Shown: piece by piece, positions 1-8,798 of the stretch
Layout of the letters: the number at the start of each line of letters is the position of its first letter
Position numbering within the stretch: position 1 is the stretch's first letter
Notes under the pieces: model-generated
The model's database searches: none
What the model was told of the DNA's origin: nothing
The model's input: only the letters and a program-made list of their open reading frames with translations
Program-made: the position numbers and the translations under genes
DNA from: Vulcanisaeta moutnovskia 768-28
Lineage (GTDB): Archaea; Thermoproteota; Thermoprotei; Thermoproteales; Thermocladiaceae
Direction: 5' to 3'
DNA length: 64,000 nt
NCBI RefSeq assembly: GCF_000190315.1
Contig: NC_015151.1
Span: forward strand, 1,240,001 to 1,304,000

Positions 1-698
1 AGGCCTATTACTTTGATTGGTTTGGTTTCGGTACATTAGTTGGCCTTGAATTTCCCATGATACGCCAATTACTAATTACAATTCCTGTTACACTAGCCTC
101 AGTAATTTTAGGTAGTATGGGTGCTTACTTCTTCTATATGCAAATGGAGAGGAGACCATGGATTAGTAATGTAGGTTTTTCAATAATTTCGCTAGCCACA
201 TACTTACCTGCCCAGACATTAACCGTGCCCTTAATTGAATTAACTTCATCACTAGGGATCTACCAAACCTATTGGGGTCTTGCCTTTGCATACTTCATAT
301 TCTACCTACCAATGTCAGCACTATTAATGTCAATATTCCTACCTGTTGTACCTAATTACCTAGTAGAGAGTGCTAGGCTTGATGGTGCACGTGATTGGTC
401 CATATTCTGGCATGTAATATTTCCACTGGTCTTGCCAGGATTCCTATCGACATTAATATTTGTATTCCTCATGGTTTGGCAGGATTTCTTTACGCCATTA
501 ATAATAGCCACAAAACCAAGCCTCTACATGCTACCAGTAGCCGCTAGGCAATACGTTGGGGGTTATGCAATACTTTATAATAGATCATTTGCGGCTGGTG
601 TAATAACATCATTAGTGCCACTCATTATATTCGCCTTCCTAGGCAGATATTTCATAAGGGGTCTAGCTGCACTCGGTGGTGGTGCCAAGGGTATATGA
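1..698 (+). CDS. Carbohydrate ABC transporter permease (MalG type), 5' truncated
   Basis: The reading frame is open from base 3 to the stop at 696-698, so the gene begins before the window. It encodes the C-terminal part of a binding-protein-dependent sugar permease with about five membrane segments. The cytoplasmic EAA loop, which contacts the ATPase, is visible as ARLDGARDWSIFWHVIFPLV. In this family (MalG/UgpE) the permease forms a heterodimer that takes up sugars or oligosaccharides. The ATPase follows 87 bp downstream. An internal ATG at 57 is not the natural start, because the protein reads in frame before it. The substrate cannot be told from the sequence. Confidence 0.9.
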   Translation, partial: AYYFDWFGFGTLVGLEFPMIRQLLITIPVTLASVILGSMGAYFFYMQMERRPWISNVGFSIISLATYLPAQTLTVPLIELTSSLGIYQTYWGLAFAYFIFYLPMSALLMSIFLPVVPNYLVESARLDGARDWSIFWHVIFPLVLPGFLSTLIFVFLMVWQDFFTPLIIATKPSLYMLPVAARQYVGGYAILYNRSFAAGVITSLVPLIIFAFLGRYFIRGLAALGGGAKGI

Positions 699-785
699 CC
701 ATGCAGCATTTTACTCATAAAAATCATTAAAACATTTTTACCCACAAAAAACTTAAAGCAAAGTACAAGGCATTAGAAGTCAGTT

Positions 786-1907
786 ATGGTTACAGTCAGA
801 ATGGAAGAATTAACTAAGTATTTCAGGAAAGGGAAGAATATAATTAAGGCCGTAGATCATATAACATATAAAATAAGTGATGGAATAGCCTTTGGAATTC
901 TTGGACCAAGTGGCCATGGAAAAACAACACTATTAAGGCTAATAGCAGGCCTTGAAATACCCACTGATGGTTATGTTTACTTTAATGATGAACTTATGTC
1001 AGAGCCAGGTAGAATCGTTATTGAACCGGAGAGGAGGAATATAGCCATGGTCTTTCAGAATTGGGCATTATATCCCAACATGACTGTTTACGATAATATA
1101 GCGTTCCCGTTAAAAATGGCTAAAATGAGCAAACACGAGATAGATAAGAGGGTTAGGGAGATCGCTGAGGAACTTGAACTCACACGAGTCCTTAACCATT
1201 ACCCAAAGGAATTATCAGGCGGGCAAATGCAGAGAACGGCACTGGCAAGGGCGTTAGTGAAAAACCCTAAGATTTTACTACTAGATGAACCATTTAGTAA
1301 TTTAGATGCGGCATTAAGGGATAGTGCAAGGGCCTTGGTAAGGAGGATACAGAGGGAACGTAAGTTGACAACAATAATAGTGTCTCATGATCCTGCAGAC
1401 ATATTCTCAATAGCTGATGCGGCTGGTGTAATAATAAATGGAAAATTTGCTCAAATAGGAAGCCCAACCGATATTTATAATACGCCAGCTACGACATTAA
1501 TAGCAGCACTTAGTGGCGATATAAATCTGCTCTCTGCTAAGGTGGTCGAGGACACGGCACTTATAGCTAATTTAAGAATACCGCTAGTTAAAGGATTAAT
1601 TAATGATAACGAAGTCATAATTGGACTAAGGCCAGATGAAATGAAAATACTCATAGAGCAGCAGGACATACATGGATTTGTTAATGTTGGTAAAATAAGG
1701 GTTAAAGTTTCAAGTTATACCCTAGGCGTCTTCAGGATAGTAGTATCCCCAATATCCGACGAGAGTGTAAACATTATAGTAGTGTCGGATGAACCGATTG
1801 AACCAGGAAGAGAAGCCCACTTACTTATTAAGCCTGATAAGATGAAGATCTTCAATAAGGAGGAGAGATTAATATGCCCTGAATTAAAGAATATAATAAC
1901 AGCATAA
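786..1907 (+). CDS. Sugar ABC transporter ATP-binding protein (MalK/GlcV-like)
   Basis: This is an ATPase of the carbohydrate-uptake class. Walker A is GPSGHGKT (residues 40-47), the signature is LSGGQ (143-147) and Walker B is LLLDEP (164-169), followed by a switch His in IVSHDP. About 130 C-terminal residues fit the OB/TOBE regulatory domain of MalK-like ATPases. The length (373 aa) is normal for that class. It lies 87 bp after the permease and probably energises it. The second Gly-to-His change inside Walker A (GPSGHGKT) is mild and the catalytic Lys and Thr are kept. Confidence 0.93.
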   Translation: MVTVRMEELTKYFRKGKNIIKAVDHITYKISDGIAFGILGPSGHGKTTLLRLIAGLEIPTDGYVYFNDELMSEPGRIVIEPERRNIAMVFQNWALYPNMTVYDNIAFPLKMAKMSKHEIDKRVREIAEELELTRVLNHYPKELSGGQMQRTALARALVKNPKILLLDEPFSNLDAALRDSARALVRRIQRERKLTTIIVSHDPADIFSIADAAGVIINGKFAQIGSPTDIYNTPATTLIAALSGDINLLSAKVVEDTALIANLRIPLVKGLINDNEVIIGLRPDEMKILIEQQDIHGFVNVGKIRVKVSSYTLGVFRIVVSPISDESVNIIVVSDEPIEPGREAHLLIKPDKMKIFNKEERLICPELKNIITA

Positions 1908-1920
1908 AATTACATATCTA

Positions 1921-2490
1921 ATGCAGGGCAATAGGACCTTAATCGTCGTTAACAATCCTGGACTCACACCAGCTAATAGGCAGGAATTAATGAATGAGTT
2001 ACGACAAGTAGGGCTTAAGATAATAAATGTAAGAATTGCAAGTGATCATATTGAAATAGATCTGTACATAAATGACATGACCATAGAAAAAATAAAGTCA
2101 CTTGGTTTTATCATTAGAGAATTAATAAGTATAAATAAAGAGAATGAAGATAAAGTACTCAATGAGGAAAATGCCGCAATGACGTACGTCAGATTATTTA
2201 ATGAAGAACGGTTTTGGGAAGCCCATGAAGCTCTTGAGAGGATTTGGCATAGGAGTAAGGACGAGGGCATACGAGGATTAATAATATTAGCTGCAGCTTT
2301 CGTGAAAATCCAGGAAAACAACCCAGAGGCATTCAGGAGATTAATAATCAGGGCAAGAGAGTTAATCACAAGCAATGAAATACCCTGGATAAACAAGGAA
2401 AACCTACTAAGAAAAATAGACAGTGCCCTAACGACCATGAAATCCTTCAAAATCGAAGAACAGGACCTAAGACCGATACAAAAAACTTAA
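1921..2490 (+). CDS. DUF309 domain protein with an N-terminal extension
   Basis: The C-terminal half carries the DUF309 signature, with RLFNEERFWEAHEALERIW followed by a second helical segment (GLIILAAAFVKIQ). This helical fold is found in archaea and bacteria and has no assigned reaction. The first 80 residues or so form a separate alpha/beta segment that I do not recognise. The gene starts 13 bp after the sugar ABC ATPase, so it may share that transcript, although no functional link is evident. Confidence 0.75.
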   Translation: MQGNRTLIVVNNPGLTPANRQELMNELRQVGLKIINVRIASDHIEIDLYINDMTIEKIKSLGFIIRELISINKENEDKVLNEENAAMTYVRLFNEERFWEAHEALERIWHRSKDEGIRGLIILAAAFVKIQENNPEAFRRLIIRARELITSNEIPWINKENLLRKIDSALTTMKSFKIEEQDLRPIQKT

Positions 2491-2518
2491 AATTCTCTCA
2501 AAATTATCATTCCGCGCG

Positions 2519-2626
2519 GCGGCCGTAGTCTAGCCTGGTCTAGGATGGCGGCCTGCCGAGCCGCAGAACCCGGCCGTGCGTCCGATTGGGCGTGCGGGGT
2601 AAGTTCGAATCCCGGCGGCCGCACCA
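2519..2626 (+). tRNA. tRNA-Gly (anticodon GCC), intron-containing, CCA encoded
   Basis: The acceptor arm GCGGCCG (2519-2525) pairs perfectly with CGGCCGC (2616-2622), followed by A73 and an encoded CCA (2624-2626). The D arm and a 5-bp GCGGC/GCCGC anticodon stem frame the loop C-T-GCC-G-A, with the anticodon at 2555-2557. The T stem (CCGGG/CCCGG) and T loop TTCGAAT form only if bases 2574-2602 are removed as an intron. There is a perfect 7-bp acceptor stem and no mispair in the anticodon stem, so the gene looks functional once spliced. Confidence 0.95.
2574..2602 (+). other. 29-nt intron in tRNA-Gly between T-stem positions 52 and 53
   Basis: Removing these bases restores the 5-bp T stem. 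The junctions fit a bulge-helix-bulge motif. Exon bases ACCC (2568-2571) pair with intron bases GGGT. The 3-nt bulges GG^C and AA^G hold the two cuts. The intron then forms a 9-bp stem (CGTGCGTCC with GGGCGTGCG, some G-T pairs) closed by a GATT loop. The outer exon helix is weak, as in relaxed motifs. Such sites are cut by the splicing endonuclease of crenarchaea. Confidence 0.9.
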
Positions 2627-2670
2627 GGTCAACTCTTTCTTTTATTTTCATGTCCATATTTATCTATGGT

Positions 2671-2690
2671 TATGTTTCAACCTAAACATA
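2671..2690. repeat. Inverted repeat TATGTTT-6 nt-AAACATA upstream of the creatininase gene
   Basis: These are perfect 7-bp arms with a 6-nt spacer. They lie 45 nt after the tRNA and just before the likely TATA box (around 2691-2699) of the next gene. The repeat could be an operator or part of tRNA transcript ending. A chance dyad in AT-rich DNA is also possible. Confidence 0.4.
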
Positions 2691-2722
2691 GTTTTTAATA
2701 AACACGTAGTTAATGTTATTAT

Positions 2723-3442
2723 GTGAGAATTCTGGAGATAACTCGTGATGATGTACCTAAGGATTCATTGATTATTGTGCCTATTGGTTCTGTGGAGCAG
2801 CATGGTCCGCACTTACCCTTGGGTACTGACTCGATCATTGCAAACTACGTTGCTGAGGAAGTCGAGCGTAGGTTGCCGAGTAGGGTGTTGCTTTATCCTG
2901 TGATTGCTGTTGGTTCCTCAATGGAGCACGTGGGATTTACGGGTACTACGTGGGTTCGTTTTGAAAACTTAATTCACTATATCCTTGATTTTATTGAGGG
3001 GGTTTCTGCGTGGGACCCGGTTGGCGTTGTGTTTGTTAATGGACATGGTGGTAATGTTGATGCGTTAAATATCGTTGTTAAGGAATGGAATTACTCGAGG
3101 AGGAATCCGAGGATTTATCATTATTATGCGTATAATAGGCGGGTCATTGATTTTATAACGAGGTATTTCCCATCCTTTGGGCATGCAGATGCCGTTGAAA
3201 CATCCTTGATAGCGGCGATAAATAGGGACTTGGTTAGGTGGGATAGGATTATTAATGTTGATGTTAGTGGTAATATTAATATTGTTAGGACAATCGATGT
3301 TAGTAGAACGGGTGTTGTTGGTTCGTTAAGTAGGGATCTCGTAAAGCCTGAGGTTGGTTCCGAAATACTTAGGTTCATGGTTAATGACATACTTAGGCAA
3401 ATCCAGGACATCTATGGAATTACAATTAATAATGAAAGGTAA
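2723..3442 (+). CDS. Creatininase-family amidohydrolase, possibly ArfB-like formamide hydrolase
   Basis: The protein (239 aa, GTG start) has the creatininase-family metal motifs: GSVEQHGPHLPLGTD near the N terminus, NGHGGN in the middle and HADAVETS later. In archaea members of this family include ArfB, which removes formate from the product of GTP cyclohydrolase III in riboflavin and F420 synthesis. A GTP cyclohydrolase III gene lies at 27.7 kb, which fits that role but does not prove it. Creatinine hydrolysis itself is unlikely in this organism. A TATA-like TTTTTAATA lies near 2692, about 26-30 nt upstream of the start. Confidence 0.85.
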   Translation: MRILEITRDDVPKDSLIIVPIGSVEQHGPHLPLGTDSIIANYVAEEVERRLPSRVLLYPVIAVGSSMEHVGFTGTTWVRFENLIHYILDFIEGVSAWDPVGVVFVNGHGGNVDALNIVVKEWNYSRRNPRIYHYYAYNRRVIDFITRYFPSFGHADAVETSLIAAINRDLVRWDRIINVDVSGNINIVRTIDVSRTGVVGSLSRDLVKPEVGSEILRFMVNDILRQIQDIYGITINNER

Positions 3443-3502
3443 TAGCACTTGGGAAAGTCATTAGAGTAATAATAATTATACCCGGCAACACATTTCTAAC
3501 AT

Positions 3503-3519
3503 CCATATATTAAATATGG
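3503..3519. promoter_or_regulatory. CCATAT-ATTAA-ATATGG dyad at the aldolase/PFK promoter
   Basis: A perfect 6-bp inverted repeat with a 5-nt AT spacer contains the probable TATA box and is centred 29 nt upstream of the aldolase ATG at 3540. It may simply be the TATA element, or an operator overlapping it. Confidence 0.45.
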
Positions 3520-3539
3520 GTTTATTCAGGAAGTAATTA

Positions 3540-4337
3540 ATGACTGCATTAGTTGAGAAGTTCCTAAGGATTTTCGCAAGGAGAGGTAGGTCAATAATAC
3601 TGGCTTATGACCACGGTATTGAGCACGGCCCAACCGACTTCATGGACAACCCTGATGCGGTTGATCCAGGGTACATAATTAAATTAGCACGTGAGGCTGG
3701 TTTTGACGGTATTGTTTTCCAGAGGGGTATTGCGGAGAAGTACTATGATGGTAGTGTGCCACTTATTGTTAAGTTGAATGGTAAGACAAGCCTATACAAT
3801 GGTGAGCCAATATCAGTGGCTAACTGCACCGTTGAGGAGGCGGTTAGCCTAGGTGCATCTGCCGTGGGCTACACAATATATCCAGGTAGTGGTTATGAAT
3901 GGAAGATGTTTGAGGAATTGGCTAGGATAAAGAGGGAAGCAGTTAAGTTCGATTTGCCACTTATTGTTTGGTCTTATCCAAGGGGTGGTAAGGTAACTAA
4001 TGAAACGGCACCGGAGATCGTTGCCTATGCGGCTAGGGTGGCTCTCGAACTTGGTGCGGATGCCATGAAAATAAAGTATACTGGTGATCCGAAGACATTC
4101 TCCTGGGCTGTGAAAGTAGCTGGTAAGGTTCCCGTATTAATGTCTGGTGGACCAAAGACGAAGACTGAGGAGGAGTTCCTAAGGCAGGTTGAGGGTGTTA
4201 TTGAGGCTGGCGCCATTGGTATTGCCGTTGGTAGGAACGTGTGGCAGAGAAGGGATGCCCTAAAATTCACTAGGGTGCTTTCAGAAATAGTTTATGGTGG
4301 TAAGAAGGTAGTTGAGGTATTGGGTGAGGTCAAGTGA
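3540..4337 (+). CDS. fba: Archaeal class I fructose-1,6-bisphosphate aldolase (DhnA type)
   Basis: This 265-aa protein is the archaeal class I aldolase. It cleaves fructose 1,6-bisphosphate into two triose phosphates through a Schiff-base lysine, seen here in ADAMKIKYTGDP. The N-terminal AYDHGIEHGP and the C-terminal phosphate-binding GAIGIAVGRNVWQ are typical. The stop overlaps the start of the PPi-phosphofructokinase gene by 4 nt (GTGA), so the two are translationally coupled. The same fba-pfp pair is known from Thermoproteus tenax. The start at 3540 follows a TATA-containing dyad by 29 nt. Confidence 0.96.
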   Translation: MTALVEKFLRIFARRGRSIILAYDHGIEHGPTDFMDNPDAVDPGYIIKLAREAGFDGIVFQRGIAEKYYDGSVPLIVKLNGKTSLYNGEPISVANCTVEEAVSLGASAVGYTIYPGSGYEWKMFEELARIKREAVKFDLPLIVWSYPRGGKVTNETAPEIVAYAARVALELGADAMKIKYTGDPKTFSWAVKVAGKVPVLMSGGPKTKTEEEFLRQVEGVIEAGAIGIAVGRNVWQRRDALKFTRVLSEIVYGGKKVVEVLGEVK

Positions 4338-5338
4338 GAATTGGCATACTTACTGGTGGAGGTGATGCTCCAGGGCTTAACATAGCCGTATATACACTGA
4401 CTAAATTATTGGAGAGGAAGCATGAGGTTTATGCAATATTCCATGGCTGGAGGGGAATACTGGATAAGGAGGTTAGGAGGGTCACGTCTAAGGACCTAAT
4501 AGACTTCGCATTCACAGGTGGTACATTCATTAGGACATCGAGAACAAATCCATTTAAGGATGAGGCTAGGGTTGAGACCTTTGCCAGGAATCTTAAGGAG
4601 CTTGGTTTGGATGTTATTGTGGCCATTGGTGGTGACGATACCCTGAGCGCCGCTGCGCAGACCCAGGCGAGGGGTTTGGCTAATGTCGTTGGTATTCCAA
4701 AGACTATTGATAATGACGTATATGGTACTGACTATACTATTGGCTTTGATACTGCGGTTAATGAGGCCATCAGAGTAACGGAGTCCTTTAAGACTACGTT
4801 GATCTCTCATGAGAGGATTGGTATTGTTGAGGTCATGGGCAGGGAAGCTGGCTGGATAGCCCTATTCACTGGATTGGCTACGATGGCTGATTTCGTCCTC
4901 ATACCCGAGAGACCTGTTAACTGGGATGTCGTGGCTAATAGGGTTAAGGAGGTGTATAGGGATAGGGGGTGGGCCTTGGTTGTTGTTTCTGAGGGTATTA
5001 AGGAGTACGGTGGACCTAGGGATGAGTTCGGGCATTCGAGGCTTGGTGGCGTTGGTAATGAATTAGCTCAATATATTGAGAAAGTTACTGGCCTTGAAAC
5101 TAGAGCCGTGGTTCCGGGGCATATAATTAGGGGTGTAGCTCCAACGGCATTTGATAGGGTATTAGCCGTTAGATTCGCCACGGAGACCCACAGTTTAATT
5201 GAAAATGGTGATTTCAGTAAAATGGTTGCCTATAGGAACGGTGATATAGTCAATATACCCATAACAGAGATCTTAGGCAAGAATAGGCTAGTGAGTGGTT
5301 ATTGGATGAGACTGTACGAAATATATTGGGGACTCTAA
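4334..5338 (+). CDS. pfp: Pyrophosphate-dependent 6-phosphofructokinase
   Basis: This enzyme interconverts fructose 6-phosphate and fructose 1,6-bisphosphate, reversibly with PPi. At 334 aa it matches the T. tenax enzyme in size. The motif IGGDDT, with Asp where ATP-dependent enzymes usually have Gly (GGDG), marks PPi use. PKTIDNDVYGTDYTIGFDTA and MGREAGWIAL are the substrate-binding motifs. The GTG start overlaps the aldolase stop. The gene is convergent with the GH15 gene, and the two stop codons overlap (TAA 5336-5338 and, on the other strand, TAG at 5337-5335). Confidence 0.96.
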   Translation: MRIGILTGGGDAPGLNIAVYTLTKLLERKHEVYAIFHGWRGILDKEVRRVTSKDLIDFAFTGGTFIRTSRTNPFKDEARVETFARNLKELGLDVIVAIGGDDTLSAAAQTQARGLANVVGIPKTIDNDVYGTDYTIGFDTAVNEAIRVTESFKTTLISHERIGIVEVMGREAGWIALFTGLATMADFVLIPERPVNWDVVANRVKEVYRDRGWALVVVSEGIKEYGGPRDEFGHSRLGGVGNELAQYIEKVTGLETRAVVPGHIIRGVAPTAFDRVLAVRFATETHSLIENGDFSKMVAYRNGDIVNIPITEILGKNRLVSGYWMRLYEIYWGL

Positions 5339-7179
5339 ACACATTGTTTCTTCCTCATTATGTAAGTCCTTAAGTATTCAGCATGACTCCAAACTAAAGG
5401 CGTTACTGACGTTGGTAATCCCTTAAACGGATCTACCTGTTCAGGTAGTAGGTTCGTGGGTGTCCTCACCTTATTAACCCATGATATTAAGTCCCTGGCC
5501 TTATAACAATCACCCTTAACCATGTAGTACTGGGTAACCCACAGGGTCGTTATTATCCATGGATTACCAGGAATACCACTGTAATCACCGGGAACCCTTT
5601 GGTAGTAATCACCCTCATAACGAGCAATGCCGCCTATGTGCCTTACCCAAAGCCTATCCATAATAACCTTAACACTACTCTCGAGCATTGGCTCATAAAC
5701 ATCAAATGCATTAAAGAGAAAAATACCCATGATACTTGCGTCTACCGTTTTATCGACCTCAATTACCTTACCGTTATCAACCCTGACAGACCTATAGAAG
5801 ACACCCCTATCCTTATCAAATAGGTAGTTCCTAATTGCCTCTCGAATCTCCATGGCAGCCTCCTCCCACTTACTGGCACTTTCATACTCACCAAGCATCT
5901 TGGCCAAATTACTCGCAGCAAGTAAGCCAGCATATACGGATGCAACGGTATACGTATGCACGCCAAGTCTCTCCTCCCATAGGTCAAAGGATTCTAGGGG
6001 TAATTTCAATTTTTCATCCCTAAAATTAACCATGAAGTTAGCAGCCCTAGTTATTACATCATAAACCTCCCTAAGTAGGTCATAATCCCTAGTCCTCTGG
6101 AAATAGTGCCAGAAGGCGTAGATCACAGTGGCCGTCTCATCCTCCTGAATATTAAGCGACTTCCTACTCCTGACGGTCCATGGATGCCACGTCGAGCCCC
6201 AGGTACCACTTGGATTATACTTCTGGAATAGGAAGCCCTCGCCACCAAATAACCTAAACATTAATGAGTAGAGCCTTTTCGTGAATGTATAGTAACCAGC
6301 CATGTCAAGGGCCATGGCAGCAAACGCCGCGTCCCTAGGCCATAGGTAGCCGTACGTGTCCAGGTTGAACTTTATTATTGATGTGTCCAGGGAAGCAGGA
6401 ATTGAACCATTAATACCAACATGTCCAAGTAATACAACAATGCTTTGCGCAGCTAATTCATCATCACCATACTCAGACGCAACATTGCTCCAGTAATTAA
6501 TCGACCTACGGAAGTATGTTCGTATATTATCCTCATCCCTAAGCTCAATTATCAACCTCATAACCTTCTCATAATTATCACCGGCAATAACGAAGTAGTA
6601 AAACTCGGGGCTTGCTATGGATATTGCGGATGCCACAGAGCCTTGAGCTATTGGGTTCTTACTTAAAATGCCATCTTCACAATCAGGTAAAACAACATTA
6701 AGATCCCTCCTACCTATGGTGTACTCATATATTGGGTTTGTTGATGCTACCCCGAACCATGTTGTAGCCTTATAATGAAAAACCGCATCAAGTGAGGGAT
6801 CGTAGAATGCCGTATCCCCTGCCTCATAACCATTCAACCTAAAGTCATGGTAAAATATTACCCTAATGAATCCAGGGCCTTTTATCGCAACATGCTTAAT
6901 GAGCACAGGTTGTGGTATTAATACAGTATCTTCCATGTAAATGTCAAGTCCATCCCATTGGGCATGAAGCTCTGCCTTAGAACCATTGAACCTAATCTCC
7001 TTATTACTAATGTTCTCTAGCCACGTGAACCTACCATCGTGCCAAACACCAATCTTAAACATACCACTGAAGGAATGATGATGATGCTGACCAAGTAATG
7101 GATAGTAAATATCCCTTATGTAGTAGTTTTCATCATACAATACGGCCAATACACCATTACTCAGGAATACTGTCCTCAT
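5335..7179 (-). CDS. Glucoamylase-like glycoside hydrolase, family GH15
   Basis: Archaeal GH15 enzymes release glucose from starch, glycogen or trehalose by inversion. The N-terminal third is a beta-sandwich domain and the rest is an (alpha/alpha)6 barrel. Visible barrel motifs are YLWPRDAAFAAMALD, ESFDLWEERLGVHTYT (catalytic Glu region) and GNPWIITTLWVTQYY. I see no signal peptide, which suggests a cytoplasmic enzyme acting on glycogen or imported oligosaccharides. The ATG at 7179 is preferred; a TTG at 7194 would add five residues. The gene is convergent with pfp, so its product would feed the same glycolysis. Confidence 0.92.
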   Translation of the reverse strand: MRTVFLSNGVLAVLYDENYYIRDIYYPLLGQHHHHSFSGMFKIGVWHDGRFTWLENISNKEIRFNGSKAELHAQWDGLDIYMEDTVLIPQPVLIKHVAIKGPGFIRVIFYHDFRLNGYEAGDTAFYDPSLDAVFHYKATTWFGVASTNPIYEYTIGRRDLNVVLPDCEDGILSKNPIAQGSVASAISIASPEFYYFVIAGDNYEKVMRLIIELRDEDNIRTYFRRSINYWSNVASEYGDDELAAQSIVVLLGHVGINGSIPASLDTSIIKFNLDTYGYLWPRDAAFAAMALDMAGYYTFTKRLYSLMFRLFGGEGFLFQKYNPSGTWGSTWHPWTVRSRKSLNIQEDETATVIYAFWHYFQRTRDYDLLREVYDVITRAANFMVNFRDEKLKLPLESFDLWEERLGVHTYTVASVYAGLLAASNLAKMLGEYESASKWEEAAMEIREAIRNYLFDKDRGVFYRSVRVDNGKVIEVDKTVDASIMGIFLFNAFDVYEPMLESSVKVIMDRLWVRHIGGIARYEGDYYQRVPGDYSGIPGNPWIITTLWVTQYYMVKGDCYKARDLISWVNKVRTPTNLLPEQVDPFKGLPTSVTPLVWSHAEYLRTYIMRKKQCV

Positions 7180-7221
7180 TATGTGTAATATCAAATTGAA
7201 GAATAATAAGTATTACTTAAC

Positions 7222-8733
7222 CTATTGATATAACCTATCCCTATCAATATACCAATACGTCTTTCCCCCAACATCACTAATTACAACACCAAGTCTTCCG
7301 AGCTCATTCCTAATCTCATCAGCTAAGTCAAACATTTTCCTAGCCCTTAACTGAGCCCTAACCCTAATTAAGGCCTCTATAAGTGAAATGATGGATGGAG
7401 GTAACCTAGTCCTGTTCAATATGCCTAGTATATTCGCTAAATCAGTAAATGCCGTTAGGGCATTCATTAATGCCGTCCTTGAGAAGTGCTGAGTATTGTA
7501 AATCACTGTGGATGTTATATACCTAGCAAAGTCCATGAGTGCTGCAACCGCTCCGCTCGTATTTATGTCATTATTTAACGATTCCTCAAAGGAGTTAACA
7601 AAATCATTAACCCTACTTAGTAATTTATTATCCTCGTCACCCGTATCAGGAGCTTCATTTATGACTTCGGTCAGCATGTCGTATGCCGCGTATATACTCA
7701 TTAATGAATTCCTAACCTGGTCTAGGGCATCTGGGTCGAAATCCATTGGCTTCCTATACTGAGCCATTGAGTAATACAGCCTGAGCACTTCTCCATCGTA
7801 CTTCTTGAGCACATCCATTATTGGTATTATGTTACCAAGCGACTTACTCATTTTCTGGCCCTTAATGGTTACCAGACCAACATGAATCCAATACTTGGCA
7901 AAGTAATCAATGCCAAAGTAGACCCTGGCAATGGCAATCTCATTCTCATGATGAGGGAATATTAGGTCCTGCCCACCACCGTGTATATCAAAGGGTACGC
8001 CAAGGTACTTACTGGACATGACCACGCACTCAAGATGCCAACCGGGCCTACCTGGACTCCATGGGCTATTCCACCAAGGCTCACCTTCACTCCATGACTT
8101 CCAGAGCGCAAAATCTAGTGGATTCTTCTTACCTGGTTCGGGCTCAACCCTGGCGCCCGCGATTAAATCCTCAATTTTTTGCCCCGAGAATTCACCATAC
8201 CTCGGCACCTTAGTTATGTCGAAGTATACGGAGCCATCAGGACTCACATAGGCAAGATCCTTACCTACTAATTCCTGGATCCACTTTAACATATCACTTA
8301 TATTCTCAGTAACCTTTGGGTAGGCATATGCCCTCTTCACGTATAGTTTGTCTATGGCATCAAAGAACTCCTTAATATACCTGCTCGGTACCTCATACCA
8401 CCTATTAATTAAGTCGCTCCCGAATTCCTGCTTAGCCTTGTTAATTATCTTATCGTCAATGTCCGTGAAATTAGTCACAAACCTAACCTCAACACCGAGG
8501 TACTCCAGGTACCTCCTAAGTATGTCGTAGAATACGAATGTTCTTGCATGACCAACATGCATAGAGTCATATGGTGTTAAACCACATACGTAGATCCTAG
8601 CTAGGCCAGGTCGTAGTAGGGTTATTCTCTCAAGGTTCTTTGACACGGTGTTGTAAACTATTATTGGTAACTCCCTTGAATTGGTGTACATGCCCTTACT
8701 GGGCAGATAATGGTCACCAGGCACAATTATCAT
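7222..8733 (-). CDS. cysS: Cysteinyl-tRNA synthetase
   Basis: This is a class I synthetase charging tRNA-Cys. The catalytic HIGH-type motif is HVGH in YVCGLTPYDSMHVGHARTF, where the Cys is the first zinc ligand. Further zinc-site residues are in WHLECVVMS and FPHHENE, and the KMSKS loop is intact (GQKMSKSLGN). The length (503 aa) and order are normal. The first 20 or so residues before the Rossmann core are an extension, and an internal ATG 14 codons downstream could be the true start. It lies 42 bp downstream of where the GH15 gene starts and may be cotranscribed ahead of it. Confidence 0.96.
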   Translation of the reverse strand: MIIVPGDHYLPSKGMYTNSRELPIIVYNTVSKNLERITLLRPGLARIYVCGLTPYDSMHVGHARTFVFYDILRRYLEYLGVEVRFVTNFTDIDDKIINKAKQEFGSDLINRWYEVPSRYIKEFFDAIDKLYVKRAYAYPKVTENISDMLKWIQELVGKDLAYVSPDGSVYFDITKVPRYGEFSGQKIEDLIAGARVEPEPGKKNPLDFALWKSWSEGEPWWNSPWSPGRPGWHLECVVMSSKYLGVPFDIHGGGQDLIFPHHENEIAIARVYFGIDYFAKYWIHVGLVTIKGQKMSKSLGNIIPIMDVLKKYDGEVLRLYYSMAQYRKPMDFDPDALDQVRNSLMSIYAAYDMLTEVINEAPDTGDEDNKLLSRVNDFVNSFEESLNNDINTSGAVAALMDFARYITSTVIYNTQHFSRTALMNALTAFTDLANILGILNRTRLPPSIISLIEALIRVRAQLRARKMFDLADEIRNELGRLGVVISDVGGKTYWYIDRDRLYQ

Positions 8734-8798
8734 AAGGATTAATAAGTATAACTTGGTAAGGAAAAGTTATTTTACTTTAGAATATAGATTTACTTCGA

